Source: Climacium dendroides (taxonomy: Eukaryota; Streptophyta; Bryopsida; Hypnales; Climaciaceae). Taken from it: 64,000 bases of DNA. Positions within the stretch are counted from its first letter, which is position 1; every line of letters starts with the position of its first letter. The stretch is from NCBI GenBank assembly GCA_950106755.1, contig OX467088.1:16042001-16106000 (forward strand). The letters run 5' to 3'. Shown here piece by piece: positions 1 to 12,700 of this stretch. The translations under genes and the position numbers were made by a program. The notes under the pieces were generated by a model. It did no database searches. It was given only the letters and a program-made list of their open reading frames with translations, and was not told the DNA's origin.

Positions 1-1068
1 CAAAAGAATGGGTGCGCAAAAGACTTTGTACAAAAAGTATATTTTGCTTTGCATCACAAAGTTTAAACTCTCTACGATTTGTCAACAGTTATTGTGTGGT
101 TATCATTGTTTCATGGGTTCACACATTAATTACAATTACAAGTAATGCATTACAACAATGCAATAACGATGCGAAGTAATGCATTGTAATGATGCGATAA
201 ATTGTAATTAATGTGCAAATCCATAAAATAATGATAATCACATGATAACTGTTAACAAACCGTAGGGTCTAAACTTTGTGAGGTGAGGCTCATGTTCACC
301 TTGTTTGCCGTGTTTTTTGTTTTCTTCTCTATCAAAGTTGATGTTTTGAACTTCATTTTGCATTTTGCACAACTTGCACATTCTATGCCTTAATCCTATG
401 ATCGGCATCAACTGCGCATACTTATTTCTTAAATCTTGTTGTGCATTCTCCACTCTTGTTCCTCAAACAAAAGAAAAGGGGTGTCACACCTTCTTCACCC
501 AGAACTCCTCACCATTGGCTCCTATTTTTTCTTGCCAACTTCTCATTCTTTAGGGAGGTTTGCTTCATTAAAAAGGTGCAACTATCCCTATTGTCAAGAG
601 CTATATATTTTCTATTAATGTAGATTATTAGAGGAAGTTTGAATATGACCATCAATATGATCCTAAAGTATTATTAATATGGACATAACAACACTAGATG
701 GGCCAATGTAGTTTGGATTACCAAGTGTCAATTTTTGAGTGCTAATTGGAGGTTTAACCCATAAAGGACCAAACTATGTTTTTTTGGCAGCATAGTGATT
801 TTGGGCAATTCACTACAAATGGAACTTTTATTTATTTTTCTTTGAAATTTTCATACAACATGTGTCCAAAGAGTAGCTCCAAGGCCTAATAATTTTCATA
901 ACTTTTGACTACGTGGTTGGGAAATTATTGTATGATATGAAGTTTTCATTGATGCTCATGCATGCAGCTAAAAAAATTCTTTAAAAATCACTTTTTAAAA
1001 AATAAAAAGTTTAAATTGGTTCTCTAGATTTATACATACCTAAAATTCTTTGAATCGTTCCATTTTGA
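1..1068. other. AT-rich intergenic sequence, no gene seen
   Basis: No convincing coding sequence is visible; the open frames are short and AT-driven. At 140-200 there are short imperfect repeats of an 'aatgcattacaa' type word. A TTAA followed by CCCATAAAGGACC occurs at 754-770, resembling the ends of the TTAA-flanked repeats described elsewhere in this window. Confidence 0.6.
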
Positions 1069-1072
1069 TTAA

Positions 1073-1952
1073 TCCCTAAAGGACTGTTTGTCCCCTTTGG
1101 GTTCAGATAGGTTCCTATTGTCTCAATTTGTAGTGAATGTTTTTGAGATTTTTTGAGGTTGTGGAGTTTGCCAATAGCTTTGTAAATATATAATTTTGTT
1201 TCAATCAGTGCCTAGGAGAAAAAGTTATGGCACAATAAGCCAAAAACAAAAGTCAATGGGCAGCACAAAAAAATAAAAAAAAGTCTAAATTAAGAAAAAA
1301 AATCTTAAAATCTTATATTTTTGTCTACATTTGAAGCTTTGATTCATTCCATTTGGACTAGTTATGAGAAAATTATGGACAATCTTAGTTTTTCGGGCAA
1401 TCTAAGCATCTTCTTGAAAAAATAACTTATAGAATTCATTTGTGAATGCAATTTTTACAATTTTCCAAAAAAAAATTTAGACAAGGTTAGGCTTTCTTTC
1501 TAAAATAATCTCACCGTTGGGATTATCATATGTCAATTCCATCTTAAAGCTATTAATGATTTATTTTTTCCTTTGATCTTTTTAACCTACTTCTATTTAA
1601 CAATTTTTTTAAGAGTGAAAATTGTGTTCTTTTTTCTTAAAAAAATTCTTAGATTTTCAACTCAACTATTCAACATAAAAACTTAGAAAATCAAAATTAA
1701 TAGTGCAAAAGATTTTAGTTAAAAAGATTCAAAGCCAAAAAATCTAGTCAAACAAGTTGCAAAAAAACTTGTTTTCTTCACTTTGGATGCAAATATCTTG
1801 CAACCTATGCGTGTTCTCAAACTAGTTAAATACAAGATCCTACGGTTGGATTTTGAAAAAACATATTTTTTGGTTTTCTTAGGTGAATGCAATAGAAGTG
1901 GTAGTTCTAAGTGGTTTTTGACAAAAAAACAACAACCTCGGGGCTATAGGGG
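1073..1952 (+). repeat. AT-rich TTAA-bounded repeat (family R4), copy 1
   Basis: The segment is bounded by TTAA at 1069-1072 and 1953-1956. Its ends read TCCCTAAAGGACTG on the left and, in reverse complement, CCCCTATAGCCCCG on the right, so they are loosely inverted. Its inner part (about 1190-1870) recurs inverted at about 2660-3310, and its right end recurs in direct orientation at about 2290-2571. No coding capacity is seen. I infer an old non-autonomous transposon with TTAA target preference. The pairing of the two ends is tentative. Confidence 0.4.
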
Positions 1953-2659
1953 TTAATGAGATGAAAGTTATGAGTAGTTTTAGTTTGCAAGTAGTTATAG
2001 AATCCCTAATCTAAAATGAACTTTAAAGCCCTTTATTTAACTCAACTTTGAACATTTTTTGGAAAAAATAAAATCATAGAATGTAGATTGTTTATTAAAA
2101 CATTACAACCATAGAGATTAGCATTTATTAGGTCTATAACTAAATTCTTATCAATTTAGTATTTTGAATCATTTTCCACTTCTTTCTACTTACTATTTTT
2201 TCTTATATGTTGTCCAATTCCAAATGATCTAAAATTTTTCAAGCATGAAGACAACTTGCCTTGAAGAATGAATCCAAAGAAGCACCACCATTTTGAACAT
2301 TTTTTCATAAAAATGTGACCTCATGAAGTACAGCTATCCATTTTTTTGCATGGCCCAAAAAATGATTTTCATCACTTCAAACATTAATATCTTGCAATCT
2401 ACACATTGGAAATTTCTGAAATTTTTCCCACATCTTCTCAAACCAACATGCTACAAGATTCTACAACTATGTGTGTCCAAAAATGTTTTATTTTTTAGAA
2501 TTTGGTACTTGTACTATAAATGGTAGTTTTGGAATGATTTTGGTGAAAGCATTGTAAAAAACCTTTAGGGGTTAATTTCCAAAGAACTAAAGCCTTTTTT
2601 TGTCAAAGAATACTCAAGACAACTATTTCTATTGCAAAATACAAAACTTTTAATTCTTT

Positions 2660-3310
2660 TTGCAAATCTAATTGTAGGATCTTGCACTAAAGAAGTATAA
2701 GATTGTGTAGGAGAAATTTTATAAACTTTGACCATATAGATTGCAAGATACATATATGCGTTTGAAGTCAAAAGAAATAATTTTTTTCATCTTACCATGA
2801 TAGATTTTTTGGCTTTGAATTTAAAAATTGTATATGTTGAAGAATTGATTTGAAAGTATATGGAGGAGGGAATCACTTTATTTCCATTCCTAAAATAAAT
2901 TTGAACATGGAAGTAGGTACAAGATAGAAATAAAAATTAAATCATCAATAGTTTTAAGACAAAATTGAATTATTCCAACTCCAATGGTGAGATTGTTCTA
3001 ACAAACAAAGTAAACTTTGTAGAATGTTTTTTTAATAGTAAAAATTGAATTAAAAAATGAATCATATAAGTTAGTTTTTTGAAGAAGATGCTTGAATTGT
3101 CCCCAAAACAAGACTCTGCATAACTTTCTCATCACCACTCCATATAGGATGAACCAAAGTGTTCCACACAGACAATAGTATTTCCTATAATAAACAAAAT
3201 TTTATAAAATTTTATATTGAATTTTTGTGATTTTTTTGTGCTATTTGGCAAATTGTTTTTTAAGCTTGAAGTGGCATAATTTTTGCTCTTAGGCATCAAT
3301 GAAATAAAAA
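2660..3310 (-). repeat. Inverted relative of repeat R4
   Basis: Read on the minus strand, this stretch matches about 1190-1870. Shared words include TTCAAAGCCAAAAAATCTA, a block containing AATCTCACC, and a block reading CAAGCATCTTCTT. Divergence is substantial. With 1190-1870 it forms a long inverted repeat separated by about 0.8 kb. No gene is seen. Confidence 0.5.
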
Positions 3311-3898
3311 TTATTTTTAAAGAAAGTCAATTTTTTTTCTATTTTTGAAGAGAGTTTTAAGAAATCATGCTAAAAATTGAGATCACAGGAACTTGTTTGA
3401 AGGGACACTTGATCCTTTAGAAACTAAAATATTGAATATAAGCATGCTTTTCTAAACTCCTAATTTGGCTATGTCAATATTGTGACAACCACTGTGGCTA
3501 TTGTTTACTTAGTCTTTCTCCCAATGCATTAGAACTAGAATTTAATGTATTAGAGGAAGTTAATTGTGGCATTTGACCACATACTACATTCATTTGTTCT
3601 TTTGAGGGCATAAAAAAAAAAAAAAAAATTGTCATGGACATTCATCTTTGGGGTATGGCTAAGGTGGACCAATAAGGTGCATGATTTCTCATGTGGTCAA
3701 AAGTACAAGTCTCTTAGGTAAAAGCATGGACCACCCATGGTATAGAATGGGTCATTTATAGTGGGCCCAGGGTGCCTATGGTCAAGGGTACTAAAAGGGC
3801 CACTTTACACTACATTGAAGAAGTGCACCGGTCAAGAATTGTAAGAAAATGGAACAATATAATTGGAGCAAATCTTATTCTTCACTGAATTGGGTTTA

Positions 3899-4294
3899 AA
3901 GCATCTCCACTTGTCTTGCAAAATGGATGGCTTCTTAAGAATGGTTTGCAAAAGTGCCCCACCCGTCTTGCAAAACGAATGACTTCTTAAGAGGGAGGGC
4001 TTGTAAGCCGGGGGAGGCTTGCATATTGGGGCCATTTTGCAAGCCACCCACCAGCTTGCAAAACAACAAAGGACAAGAAGTGGTCCCTCCTCCCGAAACC
4101 TCTCACCCAATAATAAAAACTTTTAATATTGTCAAAATTGAAAATGACCACTACAAATATAATTTAACCACATATAACTTCATTAGTTGGCCTCCACACC
4201 TGCAACCAATGAGGCTCATTGTTGCCCCCGGCCTACAAAATGGAAGGCTTGGCATTTTGCTAGCCACATTTTTGCAAGACGGGTAGGCATGCTC
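3899..4294. mobile_element. Candidate short TIR element
   Basis: The left end reads AGCATCTCCACTTGTCTTGC. The right end in reverse complement reads GAGCATGCCTACCCGTCTTG, so CRTCTTGCAAAA-type inverted ends are visible. A second GTCTTGCAAAA block lies just inside the left end at 3966. The interior is GC-richer than its surroundings and has no credible protein. The target duplication is not clear, so the superfamily is not assigned. Confidence 0.4.
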
Positions 4295-4652
4295 TTATAC
4301 CACAATCAAGATTTGTCCATTGAAGAACTTAAAGAAACGATGAAAAAATGATATGGATGCCTACGTGGCAACACTTTTTGTAAGGAGATTCCTCCAAAGG
4401 TTAAGTTTCTTGGGCAACCTCAAACCCCTTAACAAAAAACTTGGCCTCTAAGAACTCCAACTTCGTGAAAATATTATTAATTTGTGACAAATTTGGTAGT
4501 GTGGTGCAACCATTCATCATTACTCTATAGTTGTTTTAGAGACTACTGAAGCCCAACTACACTTCAAACCACTGAAATTTTGAGTTTAAATATTAATTTT
4601 GATGTAGGGATGGTTTAGATTGGGGGTGCTCTATATTTTGACAGAGATCTAG

Positions 4653-4972
4653 CTACAATAGAACTCCTTTAAGTACACCCTCCATAAATCAATAAATCTC
4701 CATAAAGTAATAGGTCCAAGTGATCTCAACTTTTGGAATAAAATAAGTGGTTGCACTTAATGAGAGCATGCCAAGCAATAAGTAGTGGACCTCATTTTGT
4801 CAAAAAAAAAGAAAATATTCTTGTGAATAAGCTTCATGACTTGAAGATGTGGCACGTGTACCACAAGGGCAACTTCTTACGTTGTGCAGATCCTCTCTAA
4901 TGCCTTGAACTTCTTTGAACTAATTCTGTCGGGTGGTCCCAGATTGGTTGAATTAGAGGAGTTCTACTATAA
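4653..4972. mobile_element. Short MITE with about 20-bp TIRs
   Basis: The left end reads CTACAATAGAACTCCTTTAA. The right end in reverse complement reads TTATAGTAGAACTCCTCTAA, giving a nearly perfect inverted pair about 320 bp apart. No coding sequence lies inside. This fits a miniature inverted-repeat element; the superfamily cannot be decided because the duplicated target is not obvious. Confidence 0.55.
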
Positions 4973-5689
4973 TAAAACTACTCAGTTTGCATTTTGCAAT
5001 GCATCATTCTCAGTCTTAGGTTTAGTAAGATTCAATTGAAACTTCTCAATTTGCAACTCAATTTACCATATTTTTTATTTTAGGAATTTGTGAAGACAAA
5101 TTCATGTTGAAGTTTTGTTCCAATATAAAAATCTAATTTTGAAAATGAATGTTTATGATTTTTCTAATCAAGATTTTGTAAAAGTGTATCCATTAGAAAC
5201 CTTAATTTTGTAGGTGTTGACAACTTTTAAAAATAAGCTTCAAATACATTAGATCTTGGAGGGGAAATCACATTAGAAATTCATTTTAAAAAGTTATAGA
5301 TTAGATTTTGAAAAGCTAAAAATTGATCATGGTTACATATGTGAATTCTTTAACTTCGTATTTTTTTGGTGATCCCCATTTTAGATTTGACATGTATAAA
5401 AAGAATTCAAAGACTTCAAATTAACTTTAGAATTTTTGACCCCCTCGTGATCAAACATTGTAATCTTTCAATCCATAGTAATATTGTTGTGTTTTCTTTT
5501 TCCGTGTGATCTTTAATATGTCTAATTTTAATTTTCATGGTTAAACTTTTTTTAAATTGATAAAACTTACCAAAATGTTGTCATTGTATTCAATTTAAAG
5601 CAAATTTCAAGAAGCGCATAAAAGGCCATGGGCATTTAGAGGCAAAGGTAAGTAAGCTAAAAACACCCAAAAATTTCAAAATATAGTAA

Positions 5690-6010
5690 ACATAGTTGGA
5701 GGCATTTTTTTCAAGAAAAAACAATTATGTAGTATTAGCAATTGAAAACTATAAATTTTGTTCTTCATTGGACATTGGATGAAGGAAAAACAAGCCCCTT
5801 AATTGTAGCCATCAAAATGCAATTTGGTAAACTAAAATTGATCCCTATGTATTTAAATGATTTCCAAAATTCAATACTAATTGTGTTGATATGAACATTT
5901 TACTACACAAACTGGACAAGCAGAGGCATTTTTTCCAACAATTTTAATGAAGTTGGGCACCGGATGCAAAAGTTGTATCTCTTCTTTGTAAGTTTTTGGG
6001 TTACAATGAA
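5690..6010 (+). repeat. Diverged partial copy of repeat R1
   Basis: The order of phrases matches the right half of R1: an 'attggatgaagg...caagcccc' block, 'gtagccatcaaa', then 'tccaacaattttaatgaa' and 'ggatgcaaaagttgta'. It is shorter and more diverged than the copies near 9.1/15.4 kb, 45.1 kb and 52.2 kb. No coding role is seen. Confidence 0.45.
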
Positions 6011-8652
6011 CTTTGATATGTCCATGGAGACCATTAGGGGTTATGATTCTATTGTGGTTGGCCAAAAGTCTCTTGTAAAGTTCACTGGTGGACTTTAACA
6101 TGTGAAGTTGGCCGAAAGACTTCTCTAGTTGGTGTTTATACTACAGTTGTCAAGATTTCTTAAAACATTAATTTATTGTCTTTCCATCTTGTCCAATATT
6201 CCACCAGTTGCCTCAAATAACCATGTCTTGGCCAAGACTTCTTGATCGACTAGTGCACTTCTCCACCATAGTGTAAAGTAGCCCTAAGTACTACTTGTCT
6301 TCTAATTTTTGACCTACCTACTTGGATTTATCATCCATTGGGTTTCTTGCCATTCATTTGAGAAGACAAGCATTTGCTTTATGCACACTTAATCATTTCT
6401 TTCACTTTCACTTTCTACTTGTTTGGTTCATTGTGTTGATTTTTGAAGTCAATCTAGGTTTTTGGTTGTAGATTTAGATTAGGTTTTTTATCCCTATGCA
6501 ATAGATAATGCATCCATATATCAGAGTAGTGTACTAGAGTTTGCCCTTAAGGAAAAAGCATTGAAGGATGATTGCAAAGGCTTTGAAGTCTTCCCTCTTA
6601 GTCATATCTACCCAAGTAAGAGAGGTCAATGTTACCTTCCACTAGAAGAAATTTGCGTTGTCAATGACAATAGACAAAATTACAACATGTTTGTGCAAAC
6701 ACAAATATATCAATTTGTAAGTGGTAGGATTGTGGTGGATGTTGTAGGAAATGTGACAATGTGTGAATGTAAGTGGAAAAACAACTTAATGTTAGAGCTA
6801 AAAACTATGTTGTGAAAGACATCTAGAAAAAGGTAATTATGTCTATAGAGATGGCCTAGAAATTATGAGAATGCTACATCAGCAAGTATTTACAATTTAA
6901 TTACAGATAAATTTGTAGCAGTTACTTGGGGTTGAGGTAATACATTGACCAATGTGGAAAAAATTAGGGAAGGACAACTACATAGCATCATTTGCAAAAA
7001 AAGGTGAACATGACATAAAAGTAATGTAGTATCCACTAGTGCTACCTTAGCATGCCATGTCACCATACTTTACATTGTCTAAGAATTTTAATACTATTTT
7101 CTGAGACGTCAACTAAGATATCCAAATGTTTTCTAAGACATCAATTGAGACAACATTGTGTTCATCTTGATGCTCATATCTAAAATTTTACTTTTGATAC
7201 CATTTTTACATTTTACATATTCCACATAGTTTGCCTTAAATTCTAACATCCCACTTGTATAAAGACCTCGTCTTTTCATCTCTACATACTAACAATAAGT
7301 GACTTTTGAAGCAAGATGACATAGTTGTCAAATATGGTGTATTGTATATGGCAAATTATATATAGTTGTGAGCTCCCAATTTGTTAGTTGAGACTTGTAG
7401 TTGTTATTTAGGTGTGTTACATGTCAATAAGGTATTTGGTTCAAAATACAATATTATACCTTAACTAATCCAAAATCCCACATGTGAATAGGCTAGAAAT
7501 CTTGAAGTTGTAGAAATTGTAAATATTGAGTGAATAGTACCCAAATTGCCTAACCTACCATGCATATGACTCATTGTGGCTAAAATGGTCCTTAGAAACT
7601 CCAATGAGATCCCTAAAAGACAATTCCCAAAGATAGATTTTAATTTTCAAGCTATTCTAAAAAATAGTAGGAATCCCAATTATAAGCCTTCAAGTGATAT
7701 AAATTCAAGATAGACTAATGGAGGAAATCTATGATCAAAGTATATGATGATGTAGAGTTGAAACCATGTGAGAAACTTAATGGCATAATTGGTTTGCCAA
7801 GATTTCTTTCTGTATGAAAGATTCTCTATTCACCAATAAGTAAAGGATATAGTGAAATTTTATTCTCCTTCTTTAAATGTGAAAAGTAGAAATATGAACT
7901 TATACAACTTTTGTGGAATTCCATGAGAGGTTCCATAAGAAGTTTTAGAATTTTTTGACTTGTAGAAAATCATTTTATAGATGATTAATTGCTCAAATCA
8001 ACAATAAAAAATTCCTAGAAATTACCTAGGTTATAATACAATTTCACTAAAAATTAGTATAGATTTTTTATGCTAATAATACACTCCAATAAGTTTTATA
8101 ACATTGTCACATCTAGATGTACTTGAAGTAGGCAACCAACAAGATTCTTCAAGACCGGTAAAATTGAAGATGATTCGTAGAGTTGACCAACGTTATGGGA
8201 GCATACAAAATGAGAATGAGGTCAAATAGGAGGCTTTTCTTACTCCTTTGTATCTTTCAAAGAGTCTAGGCTAGTAATTTTCTTCAAAAAAGGTGAACTC
8301 CAAAAGTTGAGTTTTTATCCTTTTCAATTTTAAATTGATGTTAGTTTTTTATGATTTTTGTGCAAAGAAAAATAGGGAGAAGAATTCCACTTTGTAAAAA
8401 ATGGCCATTCAGAGCCAATGGCACAATACATTTGTGATTTGGAATCTTTCTCCAAAAATTAGAGTTTAATATCAATGTAAAATATTAAAAATCTAAAAAT
8501 TAGGATGAAAATCCTTGTTGATAGTTTACCACTAGAAAAATGAGAAGGGATGCTCTTGAAAAAGTACATAAGGTCATCCATATTCCTCTCAAAAACACCC
8601 CTTTGTAACCCTTGTTGATACTTTAACTTCATTTGGTCTATTTTAATGGATT
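6011..8652. other. AT-rich intergenic sequence, no recognisable gene
   Basis: The longest reading frame (6561-6815, + strand, 84 codons, starting MKDDCKGFEVF) has no domain I recognise and no flanking splice or promoter context that supports it. The rest is AT-rich sequence with many stops on both strands. I see no RNA gene. Confidence 0.5.
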
Positions 8653-8829
8653 CACTAGTAGAAGCCCGTGTTTAAGTTGACGGATTTTGTTCCACATCCA
8701 ATGTAACAAACTTGTTGTCTAATGTAACATGTTCATGTTCCATTGGTCATCATTGTTGACATAAAAACAAGGTTGTTACATTGGATGTGAAACAAAATCC
8801 ATCAACTTAAACACAAGCTCCTACTAGTG
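8653..8829. mobile_element. 177-bp CACTA-type MITE with ATT target duplication
   Basis: It starts CACTAGTAG and ends CTACTAGTG, the terminal signature of CACTA (CMC) elements. It is flanked on both sides by ATT (8650-8652 and 8830-8832), a 3-bp duplication as expected for that superfamily. The arms are long inverted repeats (GTGTTTAAGTTGAYGGATTT recurs inverted), so almost the whole unit can fold into one hairpin. It has no coding capacity. Confidence 0.8.
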
Positions 8830-9101
8830 ATTTTGGCCAATTCACTAAATGATTGTTGTAGAGTTTTTTTGCTCTATTGTTGTTGTTGTTTGATCCTTTA
8901 AAGTACATTGGGGTTCATTCAAAGCATGTCTCAACATGCAATTATTATTGTGATATTTGTACTAACTTCATGGTTTTGGAGTTGTTTTGTTGAAATTGTA
9001 CTAATCCTAAAGTTAGTCCCCTTTGTACCTTGGTAATGTTGCTTAAAGGTCCTTCTAGTATATTTTTGTAAGTTTCACACTACTTATTGGGAATTCCTCA
9101 A

Positions 9102-9731
9102 TCCCTAAAAGCCCAAAGCCTTTTTGGATTAATAAACATCTTTATTTTTGAAGTGTTATAGATCTAAATGTCACTAAGGTATAGAAATCTCAACGATACA
9201 TTCTTGTAGTATACATGTTGTAGATGACATAAATCAAATTTGAAAACATTTGGCCACATATATTGCAAGATTATAAGGTTTTAGTGTTGAAAAAGGATGT
9301 TGAAATTTTCCTAGCAACACATTTGGAGGTGAAATTTGATTTCAAAACCTACTCAAATTAAAAAACTTGAAACTACAAAGTGATTCAAAGCCAACATAGA
9401 AATACATTGGTGAAAAAATTATCATTCAAATGACTCATTGTATATGCAAAATGGCTTTGAAATGTCAAAAAATAGCAACAAAAGTTGCAAAAATACATGT
9501 GAGGCTGAACTTCCTTCTACTAATATACTTCTCAATCACTCATAACTTCTTGGATTGATATGAAATCTTAGCTACACAAACTAGCCTAGTATGCACAACT
9601 TTTTCAAAAAATATTATTGGAAATAGGTACTGTATGAAGAAGAAACAAACTGTCAAAGTTCATTGTAATCCAAAAATATCTGGATTTTGAACTTTGAATG
9701 GCTCCCAAACATTCAAAATAAAGTAGATTAA
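9102..9731 (+). repeat. Repeat R1 copy A, left part (split by piggyBac)
   Basis: This is the left two thirds of a roughly 960-bp repeat whose remainder continues at 15109-15444. Phrases such as 'agtgttatagatctaaatg' and 'ttggaggtgaaatt' recur in the same order at about 45.2 kb and 52.2 kb. Its left end reads TCAATCCCTAAAAGCCC, apparently a mutated TTAA followed by the C-rich terminus seen in copy B. No gene is present. Confidence 0.8.
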
Positions 9732-12700
9732 CCCCTGAATGACTGTTGGGCTCTACAACTACGGTATCGTATCCCATGTTTACGAAGACACCCGAATTTC
9801 AAGAACTACCTTTTTGAAGGGAAATCTAGATTCCAACCATTCTGATTGCCTTTGCATGATGTGCATGTATCGTGGAAATTTTTGCGAGGCTTTGGGTTCA
9901 TATGATGGTCCAAAACAGAGCAAACCGCATCCAAATGTATACGGCACAAGGCCCAAGAATCCAGTTGGTGCTTTTTGCAAAATTTTCACAACCACCGTTG
10001 AGCAATCACTCCGGTGGATGGCCAAGCATAGGTGTAATGCACCTGTAGAAAAATTCTACAGTAAAAAATTCCACAAGATTCGTGACTCTTAGATTTGTGC
10101 AACCGTATGTGGAGGGACCGGGTCACCTTGACTTCTATGGGGTCAAGCATTCCATATGACCTGTGTTGGCAACTGCCGTGCAAACTTGATTTTTGTATGC
10201 CACTTCACTGGATGGCCACGTTGGTGACTTGCATTGGGCTTTATCGTGGAAGTGGGAAGTCTCTGTCATCACACTTCCTGGCAATGAGACACAAGTAACT
10301 ACTTGGAAGCCACAACCCATCACAGTATGCATATCCAAAACAAATACACACAACAATTTGGGATCACACAATTCTGCAAAAGGTCCTCATTATCATTGAA
10401 AATCTGCCATTACATCAAGTCCAAAATGTCACAAACCATATCTGCAAGACATGTGGCACTCCAAACCAGCACAATGATCTACATGAATTCCCGGAGGTTC
10501 AACTGGTTCCTACAACCTCCGAAATAGCCATACACGGCCATTGACGGGATGAAACAGACCTATCAAAATGCAAATACAAAGTCCTATTGAAAATGGCGCT
10601 TGGAGAGAGACATCTACTATATCATCCTGCGCACTTTACAATACCAACACCTAACAATATAGCTACACAGACCAACCTCTCCTAATAACAACCTCCCTCT
10701 TGCTTACAAAACATGCTCTACACTAGAGAAGGAGGACAAACAACCTCCGCTTGGCCATTGGCCATTGGTGGGTCTTCACTACCACAAGGGATGTGCAAAT
10801 AACAAACTGACTTCAAGCAAAATAACTTTTGCCATGACCCTCTATGTCTTGCACAACTCTAGCTATAATTCGATACTGTCTCTCATCATATCAGAATGCA
10901 CGCAATCCTGCTTGCATGTTGGGATGGTATCCATGCTGGGTGTGGACAGCTGTAAAACATGCTCCTTTGCATACAAACATCCTACTGCAACCAGAACACA
11001 ATCGACGCATCTGTCGAGAACACACCACACACCGTTGACATATTACAGGGTGCCTGGTACTGAAGTGCAAACCTCTTGCGGCTAAATTACGTAAGGGCCC
11101 CTGAATGTGACCAACGGCCATTTAGGGCCGGATAAGATCCTCTACAACACTATAATGCCATAGAAGTCGGGATAAGATTGGGAGTCTTAAGGCCTGACGA
11201 TTACATGAATATAATATATAAGCATTTAACAATTGCAAATCTAATACAAACATCATGATGCGATGCCACTGCTTGTGTGAGTGAAGCTACGTGGTATACT
11301 CCTGGCGTTGTTGATCTACAAGATTGACACCTCACATCCCTGCCTGGTATTGCAAAAGAATCGGGGAAGTTGGAAAGTTAACCCACTCACGCCCCATTCA
11401 ACGTCCTGCATAAGAGTCCTCGCCAATAGGGTCACAAACTATAGATAAGAGGAAGTTAGGTTTGGAGTCCATCCAGCAAATGGCTGAGATCTTCCAGCTC
11501 TAGTGCATCTTTACCACTAAATGGACGCACTCAAGTAATTCCATGTTGGAGAAGCCCGCCAAGCTTGCTAGAAACCCCTTGTCTTCCTGCAGGTTCTTGT
11601 AGCCTAAAAGCCACGCCTCATAAGCTCCACAAAGAGTTGAGGAGATGTGAAAAAATTGTTGGTAATTATCACGTGGCCATGCCCTTCAAGGCCTGCAATG
11701 GCCGTGAGAATTGCAACCTCACCAACTGAGTCACCTTCATTGTGTGCCTCGTCAACACCAAGGTAAACTATAATATTTGAGACATATCTACATAAACTAG
11801 TACATTGAGCTACAAATCATTATAGTACAATCAATGAACAACATGACAATACAAATGGAAATGCAAAACAAAATTACTTGCAAAAGAGCTTGTCCATTAT
11901 TCATACTTGCTCTCAGAATTAGCCAGTGCCCATACCTTGACACCAAACTTGATGGGTTTTAGACTTTATGTATTGTCATATGTTGCAAAAGCAGCCCTTA
12001 TATGGGATCATGATCTCGTCAATTGTGAGTACCCTCTCATTGTTGTAAAGACCTTGAGACCGTGAGGCAAAACTTCATAGAACCAACGAACTTTCGCAAG
12101 TTTATCATATGCCGGATTCGAACAGTCATTCACTAGCTCTTGGTTATTCACTAGGTGCAAACAACGGATGATTGCCTCAAATTGGGTGCATGTCATTGCC
12201 TCAAATATGAGGGGGCAGTTGTAAAATGGCTTGCAATTCCAGTAACATTGAACATGGGGGAACTCCTTCAACTCCATGAGCATCAAAATCCCGAACCATG
12301 TCAAGAGTTCCTACAAATCTATTGGTGTCCAATTTGCACGCCCATTTGTGAGTGCCGGGTTGATCTTTAAGGGCTGTCCCACATACCTACAAATTCCATA
12401 GTAGCATACATCAATGGTCATAAGTACTTTCAATCAATTATCCCACAACAATGGCATTTGACAGGATACTTGGCAAAGAAGACCAGAGATATTAACAATA
12501 AAGAACTCAAGAAAAAATCTCAAACAACATAGTTGTAACTAACAACAATGTGGACTGAATGAAGAGTCCAAGAAGTGCATGCATGAATTGGGAAAAAAAA
12601 GGCATACCTATTCGTCTCCTCCACAATACGTTCGAGAATGGCTACCAGGCAATACCGTAGGAAATAATTGGTCGGGCGCCCTTCAACCGCAGACGTAGGC

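Noticed and set aside
9739..10092. 117-codon plus-strand frame at the left end of piggyBac
   Set aside because: No known domain, no expression context, and it lies downstream of the transposase on the opposite strand; treated as incidental.
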